Source: Leuctra nigra (Eukaryota > Arthropoda > Insecta > Plecoptera > Leuctridae). Taken from it: a stretch of DNA of 64,000 bases. The stretch covers positions 29,459,910-29,523,909 of the forward strand of contig OW203769.1 in the NCBI GenBank assembly GCA_934045905.1, written 5' to 3'. Positions within the stretch are counted from its first letter, which is position 1, and every line of letters starts with the position of its first letter. A program made the position numbers and the translations under genes. This document shows, in pieces, positions 11,432 to 23,085 of this stretch. The notes beneath the pieces were generated by a model. It was not told where the DNA came from. It saw nothing but the letters and a program-made list of their open reading frames with translations, and made no database searches.

Positions 11432-11439
11432 ATGTAGAG

Positions 11440-12680
11440 AAAAAGATTTTACGCTGATCAACGCGAGAGCGTTTCCCTTGACATCATTTGAGATGTGGAT
11501 TCACTCGCTACTCGCTGCGTCAGAAGAACTGAAGCTCCGGTCTCGTGGATGTGATAAATCCCACTGTTACATCGGACAGTGTTATGAGTGGCGAGCATCA
11601 ACAAGTGTGCCATGTTAACACAATGTATGACGTCACAGCACATGACGCAGGGGAGACCTCACACTCGCTCGTACATCAGTCTGATGGAAGAGTTCGCTTC
11701 TCGCAATTAGAACAGATCATCCCGAAATAGTGCTTTTTAATTTAAATATTTCTTTTTACAAAGATTCAACTTAAATATGAAAGTTTTATAAAATGTCCAG
11801 TGACAATATTATTGCTACTCTCGACTTTATATAGATTTTAATTATATTTCTGCAGAATAATGAGGAATTCCGTGTTTTTCCATTGAAAGATAGGGCTCGC
11901 GGCTATCTCACATTGAAGTGGGAGATTTGTTCCACTTGCACACTTTTTGTGTGTTTATGGTGCACAAGGAATAATCTATTAACAGTTCTCATAGTTCAGA
12001 TATCTATCGGAGACCAATATTCCACCATCCCTGCTTAATTTGTGGAAACCGAAATGTTATAAAGTGCAAACCGTGGGCGTCCGCAGGATTTCTACCAGGG
12101 GAACACTTTGAATACAAATTTGAGACGTTATGAGGTGTATTTTGTTGATATATTAATTATTTTTTAAAATTTGACACTTTTGGGTGGTGGAGGGCATGCC
12201 CCCACCTTGCCCAGGGCATTGTTTGCTATTTTTACACTTTGAAATAATTTTGTATACAAAATGAAACTCTACGTAAACACAACAAACATTTTAAGTTTTC
12301 CTGCGATCCAGGGGGGGGGGGGGGGGGGGTCAACCGCCCTCCCCCCTCTTGCCACCCCCCCTGCAAACTAATGGTGCAAACTAATTTTTGAACGATTTCA
12401 ACAAATAATTCTGAATTTTGTCCAAGAATCGAAAGAACAACCAGAAATAGACCGTTTAAATTCTAAACAATATTTTCATGATTTCGCTTGCACCTACGAA
12501 TAAAATGAAATGTTCCAAAGCAATGCAACAGTCCTTCATTTAAAAGTTTTTCTCGAGAATCCCTCAGCCTTGAATAATGTCACCCTGAATTAAGAGCAAA
12601 AACAGTGGTTCCACTAGAATTTCACTAATTCACAAAGTAGATTTGAAGAACGAAGGACCTGCGGGAAACTCGTGTAAATA
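11440..12680. other. Gene-free region with a partial family I repeat
   Basis: A TGACGTCA palindrome lies at 11628-11635. The span 11876-12046 matches the right part of family I (AAAGATAGGGCT, ATGGTGCACAAGGAA, ATCTATCGGAGACC, ending ATCCCTGCTTAA). A 19-G run lies at 12311-12329. I see no supported gene. Confidence 0.5.
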
Positions 12681-12685
12681 CATAG

Positions 12686-12752
12686 GAGTCACGTGACTGT
12701 ATGGCGCATGCGCTCATGCAAATCAGATGTCGTAAAATAGCAATACTTTAAC
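12686..12752 (+). promoter_or_regulatory. Candidate promoter (E-box, NRF1 site, octamer)
   Basis: GAGTCACGTGAC (E-box core 12690-12695) is followed by a perfect NRF1-type palindrome GCGCATGCGC (12704-12713) and an octamer ATGCAAAT (12716-12723). An ATG in good context (AACATGGCA, codon at 12753) comes 30 bases after the octamer. The tight order of motifs then ATG resembles a TATA-less promoter with a short leader. Motifs are seen; function is inferred. Confidence 0.4.
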
Positions 12753-13019
12753 ATGGCAGCATTTTATAACCCAGTTGTAAAGAAGTACAAGGAAAATGCA
12801 ATGCAATGGACTAAAGATACAGGTATGTCCCGGATAGCGATACAATGCGTTATCAGACATTACGCCGGGAGTGTGTGTGTGTGTGGGGGGGGGGGGGTTA
12901 ATTTATACCATGCTGAGACTAAAGAATTAATAGAGAGGGTCTTAGCCCTCCAGCAAACACTGCAGGGCATTTCAACACTTCAAACACGAATTTGGGGCGA
13001 CACTTTTACATTAAAATAA
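12753..13019 (+). CDS. Hypothetical open frame; first part may be a coding first exon
   Basis: The 88-codon frame starts MAAFYNPVVKKYKENA and is the only open frame here that begins just behind a promoter-like cluster. At codon 24 the sequence reads ACAG|GTATGT, a near-ideal splice donor (cut after about 12822), so a 24-residue first exon is possible. Further 3' the frame crosses a GT repeat and a 13-G run (12885-12897), which gives a CVCGGGGV stretch unlikely to be real protein. I do not recognise a family. It could equally be chance, or a decayed retrocopy; no acceptor or downstream exon could be assigned. Confidence 0.2.
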   Translation: MAAFYNPVVKKYKENAMQWTKDTGMSRIAIQCVIRHYAGSVCVCGGGGVNLYHAETKELIERVLALQQTLQGISTLQTRIWGDTFTLK

Positions 13020-13357
13020 GCCAGAATGCCTGGGCGGTTAGAAAAAAGCAGCCCAAAAAGTCGACCAAGAAATTAAACTTTGTATACACAAAACTTCTAT
13101 CTTGAGTTTTAAAGCTTAGTTATGTAATTGTTAAAGAACAAAAATGCCCGTATTTTTAAATTATTTTCTAAAGTCTAGACTCCAGAAGGATGAGGTGCAA
13201 CCCCCACCCCCCCCCCCCCCCCCACACCCACCCACTGACTCAATGCTCTAGGATTCATCTCACAGATAAAGATTTAGTTATATTGTATTGTATAAAAATA
13301 AGTCGAAAATTAAAACTCGCAGTGGGTTGGCAACATTGGTAGACATTGTAAGGTATA
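13020..13357. other. Spacer with C-run
   Basis: The spacer contains a C17 run at 13207-13223 and otherwise AT-rich DNA. No gene is recognised. Confidence 0.6.
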
Positions 13358-13620
13358 TGAAGGGTGGTGTACAATACCTACAAGGAAAGACCGCTACAAG
13401 TAAATTTAAAAAAAGAATGAATTTAAGTTGTATCTTGCAGTGATTTTTATGAGCTTTCAGAATATACCCTCGGTTTTTAGAAAATATCGCCACAAAGTCC
13501 TGAAAAACGCAATTGAAATATCGATGTGTATGGAAGATAGATACAAGTTTCAAAATAAAACTTCATTTATCTCAGTTTCATCCGAATGTGACTCATAGCG
13601 TTATTTCCCTGTACCCTTCA
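13358..13620. mobile_element. Miniature inverted-repeat element, family G
   Basis: The left end TGAAGGGTGG and right end CCCTGTACCCTTCA are inverted. The interior landmarks GCAGTGATTTTTA, TTTTAGAAAATAT, ATTGAAATATCGAT and CATCCGAATGTGACT are shared with 56914-57156 and 30126-30378. Length is 263 bases. No coding capacity. Confidence 0.75.
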
Positions 13621-14440
13621 CTTGTGTATTGCTTGTTTCTTCTCCGTCCCGGACTTAATGCTCGCGTAATATTCCCGGCGGCGTCTCGCACACTGGCAAT
13701 TGATTCACCCCCAGTGACGTCACTATATGGGATTAGCATGAGAATAGAGCGCCGTATTCATTAGGGCGATGCTATCAGCGCCACGCGGCGGCGTCGCCCG
13801 GTACTGTCACAACACCACGCGTGATTGCAGCACGCCTTCCCTCGGTGCCCCCGCGTCCCTTAATGCCCCCCCCTTGTTGTACCCCTTGCCCTGATAGCAG
13901 GGCGGGGTGATTGTTTTAAATAAGCTTTATGACCGGCCCGTGGAGGATGATCGGGAGATTGGGATGTGAAGAAAGGGGGAGAGGCTGTGTGGAACCATTC
14001 CGTCATTTGTCTCATCCATTCAATCTGATATTGTTGTGATGCAGACTAAATAAGGGGCGGTGTGAAATTAGATTTTAATTTGATGAGTTCTTTTTGTTGA
14101 GAATATTTATCGGTCATATCGCCCAAAAAAATAAGTTTCTATCTACAAATCTGCTTTTTTATTTAATGGAAACGATTGAGATAGCGTTTAAAATGCAAGT
14201 CAACTTTCTGATGGATTTTCACCGGATCTAAATCTGGTAATTTTTGTTTATTACAAACAAAGTAACAAAATTTACACTCAAAAATAGTAAAATAATTATC
14301 AAAGAAATCCTGTTTTACGCATTATTCTTTGCTTAGCGAGAACTGAGCTTGAGAGCGCATTCCAGTATAATGTCGATGCGTGTTTGTCACTATCAATGCA
14401 GTTGACTTGTAGATGCCTTCTCGTCCCACTCAGGAACATC
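13621..14440. other. Gene-free, partly CpG-rich stretch
   Basis: About 13660-13900 is CpG-rich and contains TGACGTCA at 13715-13722. A short frame through it (13513-13764) has no recognisable domain. The rest is ordinary AT-rich sequence. Confidence 0.5.
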
Positions 14441-14446
14441 ACGTGG

Positions 14447-14550
14447 GTTGGAAGCCGATGTTCTCGACAGCGCGGCCAGTGCTGGGATGGGTGACCTGTT
14501 GGGTTTCTCTCCTCGTCTCAATCCTCACTATCTTATACTTTGAGCGCGAC
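14447..14550 (+). pseudogene. 5S rRNA-like sequence (5S-derived SINE head)
   Basis: GATGTTCTCGACAGCGCGGC and CAGTGCTGGGATGGGTGACC follow the order of 5S rRNA, whose internal promoter ends in the box-C-like GGATGGGTGACC. Part of the middle of 5S is missing, as at 30945-31035, and both copies continue into a shared pyrimidine-rich tail with ATCCTCACT. This pattern is known from 5S-derived SINEs (SINE3). It is not a functional 5S gene. It abuts a reverse family A copy. Confidence 0.65.
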
Positions 14551-14554
14551 ACTT

Positions 14555-15060
14555 GTGATGCTTTGGGCAAGGACCTCTGGTTTTGTTTTGTTTCTGTTTG
14601 TTTGTCTGTTACTGACGCTAGGTCACACGTTTTTCCGATGGAGCTGAAATTTTGCACACATTTTGCATCTTTGGGGTTTGAAGACCCTAATTTTTTTGAA
14701 ATCCGTTGATAGTTTAAATTAAAAAAAAATCTTCTGATTGGTTAGTCCTCAGTTTGAAATTTTGCCAGGTCATTAAAAAGGAACTAAATAATCAAAGAAA
14801 TATTGAACCTACTGAAGGGAACAACAAATGCACAAATAAGTAAATAATTGAGGTACTTTATATTACTTGAGGGGAAAGAAGAACTGACTGCTCCTATAGA
14901 TTCAGCCATAATTGCTTGCTAATTACTACGAATAAAATTAAATGTAACTGGAACGTTTATTATTTGGTACAGAAAAATGTAATTAATTTTTTTATCTGAC
15001 CATTTTAAATTTTCAACCAATCAGGGGCCTGACCCCACGTTTAACTAAACCTCAAGTTTT
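14555..15060 (-). mobile_element. Repeat family A, reverse copy
   Basis: Read on the minus strand, the copy shows GCAAAATTTCAGCTCCATCG and CAGAGGTCCTTG, which match the 3' part of the plus copy at 15408-16012 (CAGAGGTCCGTG). The 5' module with ACGCGTTGATGAGCG is absent. A plus-strand open frame at 14413-14709 crosses this copy and the 5S-like unit and is not a gene. Confidence 0.6.
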
Positions 15061-15407
15061 CTAGACAGACCTTACCCACTTTCTCGGTTGCTTCTATTAT
15101 TATTTTGCCCCCCCCCCCCCCCCTGCCATACCACTCGTAACGTGAGACAATGTTAAAGTTTCTCCGTTGGCAGCATGTTATCAGTGTGTTAGGTTGGCAG
15201 CAATGTGCACTTAATCAGCAGCCAGATCGATGAGAGGAATGAAATATTAATGAAATAGATTTTCATAATATTATTTACGTATGCGCTGCAGATCCCAAAC
15301 AACCGCTACTCTCTGTCCCGAACACATCGACCCCGAGCTCGTAGTCTTGGCTGTATGGAAGGGGCCTCTGCAGGGGGCAAGGGCCTCCAATATACAGTTC
15401 TAGATAC
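15061..15407. other. Spacer with C16 run
   Basis: The spacer contains a run of 16 C at 15108-15123. No gene is recognised. Confidence 0.6.
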
Positions 15408-16012
15408 TAGGAAAACGCTCAGTGTAACGCGTTGATGAGCGAGCACGGGTACGTGCAAATTCCCAAACCGAAATGCTTACACAACGCACAGAAAACATAT
15501 ACATCCATATTGAATTGAAATATGATATCAACTTAAAAATATATGCTTTTCATCGAAACTTTAAAATAGCATCTAAGCAGCTGGTTCATAAAGCAAATCA
15601 GAATCAATTAAAACATTCATTTCGATACTTCATTACTGACAGATATACAAAATGTCAATAAGTTCATACGTTCTTAAATGATTGGGATGAAATTTTGTAA
15701 AATAAGAGACAATAATGGTCTTAATGATCATGCAAAATATGAGTTTGATCAGAATTGTCGAAGACCTTTTTCTATTTTTCAGCCTATCAGGAGATATTTA
15801 TTTAAATTTTAACCAATAAATGGATTTAAAAAAAAATAGGGTCTGCAAACAGAAAAGGTTGTCTCTACATGTGTGCAAAATTTTAGCTCGATCGAAGAAA
15901 CATTGTGACCTGTGTATCGTCTATTAACAGACAAAAGTAAAAACAAAAAAAAAAAAAAAACAGAGGTCCGTGTCAAAAGAGTCAAAAGGAGACGCTCGCT
16001 TCGCTCGCTAAA
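15408..16012 (+). mobile_element. Repeat family A, plus copy
   Basis: The left end is CTAGGAAAACGCTCAGTG followed by AACGCGTTGATGAGCGAGC. The right part has CAAAATTTTAGCTCGATCG, an A run (15940-15960), CAGAGGTCCGTG and the terminal ACGCTCGCTTCGCTCGCT. The GAGCGAG near the left end and CTCGCTT at the right end are complementary. Length is about 605 bases. No reverse transcriptase or transposase frame is visible, so the family is non-autonomous or this is a truncated copy. Its class is unresolved. Confidence 0.7.
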
Positions 16013-17189
16013 CTAGCTGGGGTCATGAGCCCCAAACATCAAACCTAAGTGCATTTATTGGATTTATACCAAAATACTCTTTTTTAGTGTGGTGGAATAT
16101 TTTCATAAAATTTAAGCGAGGGAAGTGACCCTCTCTGTATCCATCAGCTCATAGAAATACCTAATTATCAGAAGGAATTCCTTGCTTTTGAAACATTGAA
16201 GAAAATTGAACGCATTTGTTTGCTCTGTCGTCAGGAAAATCTGTCTGTAATTTTTAGAAAACTTTCCCTTATTACCCGATACAGCACAATGAAGAAGTCA
16301 AGTCGTTTTGTTAATTGAATAATCAATATTAGACTACATTTTTTAAACAATAATGGCTTTTAAAATTGTATGTGATACTTTTAACTTCCTTTTGTGTGTA
16401 TTTTCCTCTAAATTAAATGCGATGTTGAAGTCTGGACGAGATATTTTGTATTTCTGATGTCAAATCTCGGTGGAAAGCCCCGGTATCGAACCCCGACCCT
16501 CCAGACAAATGTCGTACAAGATGGCATCGATTTCAATACACAAACATCCTCGGAATCCCAAGAATCTCGCCTTCAATCGTCCAAAAACACGCATTCCCAC
16601 CCCTATTTCCAACCCCTAGCGAATGTTTTCAGCCCGACTACTAACTCATTACAATTGCTAATGTTATCGAGGCCTCTAAGCTCCCAACAAGGATGGAAGA
16701 TGGGGCATTTATGTTAATCCGAGAGAGACGCGACTAGTTTGCTGTATCTCATTCATACTTTTGCATAGTGATCACTCGGCCGGGCCGTGTGCGAGTGCGA
16801 GGGAGACAGAGATAGGCGGCGCTGCGAGTGCGAGCGAGATGGAAGACGGAGTTTAACATGCATAGACTGTTTCAGCGGCCGAGCCACCGGCTTCGAGAGC
16901 TCAGTCGGTTACAAACTCTTGTGGAAGCATCATGTTGGATAGTCACATGGTTTAGCACACTGTAGGACAGTTAGGTGACAGTGCGGTGACAGTGAGTGAC
17001 GTAACAGTGACGTATCGACGGTGACATAACCTCAAAGCACGCAACATAACCTAGAAATCATCCTGAAAGTTCCTCAAACCCCTGGAACTCGTGTGTACAA
17101 GTGTCTAGTGTTATGTTTTGACTAAGTATTGTTTGTGAATGACGTTAAGAATGGATTGTCGCCGAGAAACCGAATGGAAATGATCTGCC
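16013..17189. other. Gene-free region with repeated GTGACAGT words
   Basis: At about 16480-16495 the minus strand reads GGGGTTCGATACCGGGG, a B-box-like T-arm without a full tRNA. Around 16965-17030 the word GTGACAGT or GTGACGTA recurs. An 86-codon frame at 16457-16717 looks like noise. Confidence 0.5.
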
Positions 17190-17345
17190 TTCTGATTGGT
17201 CGGTCGGGCCACGTGGTATGTGATGACGTCACCGGCCAGCTGATTGAGGTAGGCGCATGCGCCATCTTGGATGGACGGGTGTCGAACCCGGTAGTTGCTC
17301 GGTGGATGGCGCGCTCGCCCGGTATCGGTTACCATGGTGACGCGT
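17190..17345. promoter_or_regulatory. Densest promoter-like module in the window
   Basis: In 150 bases, in order: ATTGG, the inverted CCAAT box (17195-17199); CACGTG (17210-17215); TGACGTCA (17224-17231); GCGCATGCGC, a perfect NRF1 palindrome (17253-17262); GCCATCTTGG, YY1-like (17261-17270, overlapping NRF1); a minus-strand B-box, GGGTTCGACACCC (about 17280-17292); and an RFX-type X-box, GTTACCATGGTGAC (17328-17341). These sites are typical of TATA-less CpG-rich promoters in animals. YY1-type sites usually sit at or just downstream of the start site on one strand, so plus-oriented GCCATCTTGG hints at a minus-strand transcript (CCAAGATGGC on the sense strand), or the reverse. No adjoining exon was recognised. 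Confidence 0.5.
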
Positions 17346-17497
17346 CTTGACGTGCATTCAATGTGTTATGCTGCATGTGAGTTGCTGCTCTGTAGACACA
17401 CAGCAACAGTTGCAGGACTAATTGTCAAGGACAACTAATAATGTCAACATCAAACATATTGCTCAGCAGGCCAATAATTCATTTTCATACATGCGAA

Positions 17498-17714
17498 TAA
17501 CTAGAACAAATAATAAACGGTACTCGAAAGAAAATGAATTGACTGATTAAGGTTTGATGGCATCATCCCATGAAGTCTGTGCTAACTCGTCATCTAACTC
17601 TTTTAGGTGAGTCTGATTTCATTGATAATAACAAGGATTGATTATCAAGGAACCTTATAAGCAGACAATCCGTTTTGTACCAAGTACCGTTTTTTTTTTA
17701 TTGGTTTGAGTACC
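17498..17714. mobile_element. Family B miniature element
   Basis: The copy contains ACAAATAATAAACGG near the left end, GATGGCATCATCCCATGAAG in the interior, GATAATAACAAGGATTGATT, and ATTGGTTTGAG near the right end, as in the copy at 6125-6338. The outermost bases are diverged, so the exact termini and target duplication are unclear. Confidence 0.75.
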
Positions 17715-19600
17715 TAGTTAGTTTTCAGCTTGCAGTTTCAGCTTGGTCAGAGAAACCAAAAACGAGAATTTATCATAAACCCAAGCGACGCAGGAAATCT
17801 CATGAATTTTATGTCAAAATTGTCATAAATAATGATTTGCAGAGAGAATGGTAATTTACTTGCACTGTTTGCAATCTACAAACAGACTCATGTATCTGCA
17901 CAGTGTTTGTATTGAGACATTCTGTCCGAGCTGTCAGACCTGGCCTGGAGCAAGTGTTGTGACGTAAACAACAGGTCACGTGACAGCTGTTGCCTCGCAC
18001 GGGCCACGAACCAGGGACTCAGAGAAGTACATTCCCCTAACACGTGACTTCTGACGTACTGCTCTTGAACCTCAACATTGGACGCAATACTTGATATATA
18101 CCGTCAGGGACTGCGCCTGGAAGTATTGCTAGGGTAAGCAGTTAGGGGCGGGCAATTATTGAGGGTGGGCACATAATTTTTCCACTGAAAGAAAATATAC
18201 CTAGGTGTTAAGTTAAAAGAAAGACCGTTTTTCGGATTTTTTATTAAATATAAACGAATTTGGGATGCTGAAAATACTACTTTTGGGATAAAATATGATT
18301 CGAGTATCACATAAAATAGGGGTGGATCTCCAATATACCTACTGGAGTGCAGACATTTAGGTGCGAAGTTGCTCGGAGTGTTTTGACAAGTATAAGAATA
18401 GAGTTGCTGGCTCATTGGGCTCTGATGACTGAGTGTTTGGTCTCTGCGGGGCTCTGGATTCCTCGCATTCCTCCCCAGCATAGCCGTGATCACGTGATCA
18501 GTGGGGTCAACAGGTTATCACAGGTTCTTTTTCGAACTTTCTGATTAGAAGGTAATGGTCTACTAAATAAACGAACGTTTACATTTCTGCAAAATTTATT
18601 TGCCTCTTATTCTGTAACAAAAACGAAATAATTTGACGGCCATAAGGATAACATTGATCGGACATGATTTCAGACCGAAATGATTTCGTCTTCGTTAGAG
18701 ACGTATTGAAAATATTCCAACGAACAACGTAAAATTCAAGACAACACTGACAAAATGACAATCCCCCCCCCCCACCCCCCCCCCCCCCCCAGCTCGCCCC
18801 ACAGGGCTATGTTTTGGGGTTTCAACACTCCAAGATCGTACTCCAACTTGTATTTCATACTCTGTAACTGATGAAGTGTGGTTACAATGCAATGTTGTGT
18901 TGAACAGGTTTGGTTTGCCTCCACGCCCTGCTCGGTCACATTGTTCCGACTGCGTGAGCGTCTTAGACTTCATAGAGCACTTGTCACGGGCGATGAGGCC
19001 AGAGAAAACATAATGCCGCGGCTGTTCGACTCACAAAACATTGTGTATGACAAGAGTGCTAAAACAGAAATCAGAAATGTATCATGGATATAAATTAGCA
19101 ACAATTGAGAAAAGAGATTTATTTATATTATTTTTATTCTGGATTTATGAAAGGAATTGTGATGCCATTGATTGTTTGGCGATTCTGTTTGTAGGGTGGT
19201 GGCAGGGGGAGAAGCAACTGTAATAGATTTTTCCCCTTTATACTAAAACCTGACAAAATAATAAATATATTTGCGAACGGAGGAGGATATTTTTGGTGAC
19301 AAAAAAATATATTCAGAGACCCCTCAATATTCATAAAAAAAATCGAACAGCGAGAAAAGATAAAAAGTACATTCATACTTATAAAAATTAAAAGTTATAG
19401 ATATATTGAATGAATAGCTCTTCTTAAAACATTATACTCGATTTCACTACACAAAAAACAGGCAAGTGAAAATGAGAAATTGTAATTTAATTCTGGGATT
19501 TAAATTGTTATTTTTGTAGATTATAATAGAATTATATTATCATTATTGTCATTAATTATCATTTTTACGCGAATTTTCTCACCAAATTTAAAACTTGGAA
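17715..19600. other. Gene-free region with E-boxes and a C-run pair
   Basis: CACGTG occurs at 17977, 18041 and 18491; the last sits in the 14-base palindrome TGATCACGTGATCA (18487-18500). C runs of 11 and 16 lie at 18763-18773 and 18775-18790. Open frames here (for example 18104-18493 minus, 129 codons) have no recognisable motif. A short (TTA)n tract starts at 19614, just after this region. Confidence 0.5.
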
Positions 19601-19604
19601 ATGC

Positions 19605-20097
19605 ATGCGAATTAATATTATTATTATTATTATTATTAAGTCTATATTCTCAACAGAGCCAGGCTCCACTAGTGAGAATGTAATATAGAGAAGGGAGGAG
19701 AGGAAACCCGGTACCGGCATGTAGCCTACTCCTGACGAAAGATACCAATTCGTGTGCAAGTTGCTGCTCTACAGGCCTTGAAACTGAAGCGTCTAAAGTG
19801 GAGTAATAAAATATCTGAATATTCTTAGCACAAATTTGCAAATATTCAAGAGTCAAGACAATCATAAAATGTCCATAAAGTAAATCACTTTTGAAGACAA
19901 CTGACCCCTATATCAGGTTTCTATATTTTCAAAACATCACAGGATCTTGTTGAAAAGTGATACACGACACAGCTCATTGTATACAACATTTCAGATCGAT
20001 CGGCTGTACGATTTGACAGGGGCACTGCAGGCAAAACAGAAAACAACAAACACACAGAGAAAGTGCCATGAGAGTACCGTGGTGACGTTCAATTACA
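19605..20097 (+). mobile_element. Repeat family A, plus copy with TTA-rich head
   Basis: A (TTA)n tract is followed by AACAGAGCCAGGCTCCACTA, then the family A modules CTGCTCTACAGGCCTTG, TTTCAGATCGATCGG, CACACAGAGAAAGTGCCAT and GAGTACCGTGGTGACG. Similar heads with NAACAGAGNNARGCTCCA lie at 38.45 kb and, more weakly, near 58.28 kb. No coding sequence. Confidence 0.6.
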
Positions 20098-22198
20098 CTG
20101 CCTGATGATCTTGATATTTCATCGAATGTTGACAGTCAAGCGGGGACTTGTGTGCAAGTGGATGAATATACCTTGCTCGGTGTGGTTATAGGTTGGAGTG
20201 TGTTGCGTTGAGACATGGCCAGCGGTGCAAGTCTATCGGGGTTTGTACAAATTAAAAACATTTCATATTAACTATACGGCTATTTTCAATTCAAATTATT
20301 GTTTTGAAACGAATAAAATCTAATCTGGATTAAATACAAAACAAATTGAAAACAACTAAATCTGCTTATTCTTACTGCGCGAACATTGATGTAAAATTAT
20401 TGTTATCACTCCTTGGAACAAGTTATTACATCACTTTTCAAAATTCATAGATCGTTCCACATTTCAAAATTGCCGCTCGAAAACTGATGTTTTATGAAAG
20501 AGTAGTATATTTCGACATCCGATCGTCTTATGTAAATTCTCCATAAGACAACTTCGCGCGGGTGTCCGCGGGTATGCCGACCGTCTCATCCCCTCATTGA
20601 CGCGTGACGTCCCGATTCCACTGCCTCCTATATGACTGGTCGCCGACGGAATGTTCAGCCAACTTGCCATCCACCAGGCCGATGTCCAAGATGGCGCCGA
20701 TGTAAACAAAGGGAGAACGGTCAAAAGTGTTTTCAATGATATTTAACGCAAATTTTCACTAAAAACGTGCGATTATCAACTAAAAACTATATTTAGTGTT
20801 ATGTTTAATATAAAATGAGTGTAAATGCGATAGAATAATACAATAATACCAAATGTGCGGTTATAAAGTGAAGATGTGAAGTTGTTGACGAATGACATTG
20901 AATTTCACGAGCCATGGCATTGATGCTGCATGTTTCATGGAGGTTAAAATAAGGTATGTTTGTGTTTTTCATGACTATAATATTGATTGAACGCATTTTC
21001 TGTTTTAATTGTAATACATTATCTGGTGCATTGTTCTTCACTAAATGCATACAGTCATAGAGTAAGGGGCCCCTGGGTAGGTACAGTTTATTATGTGATT
21101 CTCTAACCAGATAACCTCGCTGTTGAGCGCCACAAATTATCATATCAATGTTATTTGAATCTGTACCAAAAATACAAAGTCATGGATTTGATTGGTAAAT
21201 TGTCAAAATATATTTTTTTATTTATTTATACACCTTCCCAAAAATTATTTCGAGTAAGAGGCTTACAAATGATATTACAGCCTATAGCTATTTGAAACGT
21301 ACCAACACTTGTAAACGAACCATTTCAAGGGCCTTGTCCTCTTTGCCTGCCACGTAATTGACCATTGTAGATCTCCAGCCCCCACTACGTCATAAAACAA
21401 AAGTCAATGTATGGTCACAACCAAAGAGCTTAACAATTTGTACACATGACATTGTTAGAATAATGTCGAATTCTTACAGAATTTAACAGTTTTACAATCT
21501 ACAAATTGCCATTAATAATAGTATAATGCTTTAAGCAATCTATTTGAATATTGTTCAGTCTTAATTAACTTCTCATAAGAGAGGTAGGGCCTTTTTAAGT
21601 TGACGAAACTATCCAGTGACAGAAGCCATTAAAAAGTAAAACGCTACATACCTGTCAAAATATTATAATTTGTTTTGTTGTACCACTGTAATAATTGTCC
21701 AGCATCATCAAACATGATTTATATGAGTTTGTTTAAATATTGATTTTACTATTTCAAGTGATATATTAAACTAGATTAAACACGTGTGAGCTATTTCTTT
21801 GATCTTTCTGAATTTCATTTGTCTGAATGAAAAATTGATATTTTCTAAGAACTTATGTTTTTAAACAAGCCCCAAATTTAAAATATTAACCATAATTTAA
21901 ACAAATTTAAAATGAACAATTCGAATGCCAAATTCAGGCACAAAATTAATGGCGTTTTCCACTGGCCGCACTGGACTGCACTAGGGCTGCACTGAATTGA
22001 CGTCACCATACAAAACTCGATGCAAGTTTCAAACTGAATGCAAACCTATAGTGCGCTAGTCAAAAATGCCAAAAGTGTAACGCTTTTGGCACCAGAACTG
22101 GACAAAATGATGAGAATGATGCGGGCGAAATGATTTCACGAATTTGAATGGCAAAAATGTTATGTAACAAACTATAGGCCCTCTTTTTAGATCTCAAT
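20098..22198. other. Gene-free region with a YY1-containing patch
   Basis: CpG-rich DNA at 20560-20710 contains CCAAGATGGCGCCG (20686-20699), YY1-like, and GTAAACAAA, forkhead-like, a few bases later. A reverse 90-codon frame at 20464-20736 overlaps it but shows no family. TGACGTCA lies at 21998-22005. The remainder is AT-rich. Confidence 0.45.
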
Positions 22199-22312
22199 CC
22201 TACTAGGAAAACGCTCAGTGTAAATAGTTGATAAGGGAGCACCGGTGCAAAATAAAAAAGTCAGAGGTTCGTGTCAAAAGAGTCAAAATGAGTCGCTCGC
22301 TCGATACCACAA
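22199..22312 (+). mobile_element. Internally deleted family A copy
   Basis: Only the two ends remain: CTAGGAAAACGCTCAGTG at 22203 and GTCAGAGGTTCGTGTCAAAA to GTCGCTCGCTCG near 22305. About 500 bases present in the copy at 15408-16012 are missing, so this short form resembles a miniature derivative. Confidence 0.75.
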
Positions 22313-23085
22313 ATGTTGCAAAAATGAATCGTATGAACACATACATTTTATAGGCATTCTAACAACTTTTATGAGCAGCGTGTAAATCCGTTACATGCAG
22401 GACAAGGAAATCTCTCTAGTTTGTTTGTATTAAAAACGTGGCATAGTGAAAGTATAGGTGTCAAGGATGTGGACAAACAAAACATTATTATTGTGGAATG
22501 AAAAGTTTTCAAGTAATTGATACAGAACGATTGATAGAAATCTCAAAATTTTAAAATGCACCTTTATTTAAATTATAGTAATATCGGAGCTGAGCATTGT
22601 CATGGAAACAAAGTATTCACCATGGTAACACATTGTTGTGGACTTAGAAATGACATCACCGGTGTCACATACGTCACACATAGTTTTCGCCGCCAAATTG
22701 TCTCGTGAAGTTTCAATTTTTTATGAATGTAAATGTGAATTATTTCGTATGAAGTGTTTTTTTTTCTTGGTGTTATATTTACAATTGTACAATAAAAGTC
22801 TTCCCTCTTGCAAAGCTATAAGTCAGCAGTTGTTGCGGGTGTTGACAGAGGGCTCTGTGACGGCGATGTATGACTGTTTGACAGGCGAGGGGTCGGTTAT
22901 GAGGGGGAGGGGGCGGCACTATATCCATATCGCACACGTGACGGCAGGCCGGGGGTTGATTAGTGGTCATGACGTCATTAATCACGTGGCACTCTTCATT
23001 ACCAGGCGGACAGATGAGTGACTTGATTTCCACGCGGATCCGGGGACTACATGGCGGCCGATACGCGGGGGGAAGGGGGGGGGAG
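22313..23085. promoter_or_regulatory. CpG-rich patch with CRE and two E-boxes
   Basis: The part from about 22850 to 23060 is CpG-rich and holds CACGTG (22935-22940), TGACGTCA (22970-22977) and CACGTG (22983-22988) within 54 bases. A 127-codon frame (22638-23021 plus) and its reverse shadow cross the patch. The plus frame starts in AT-rich sequence and has no recognised domain. The first half of this stretch is featureless. Confidence 0.3.

Noticed and set aside
14413..14709. 98-codon plus-strand frame with a hydrophobic segment
   Set aside because: It runs across a 5S-like pseudogene and a reverse family A repeat.
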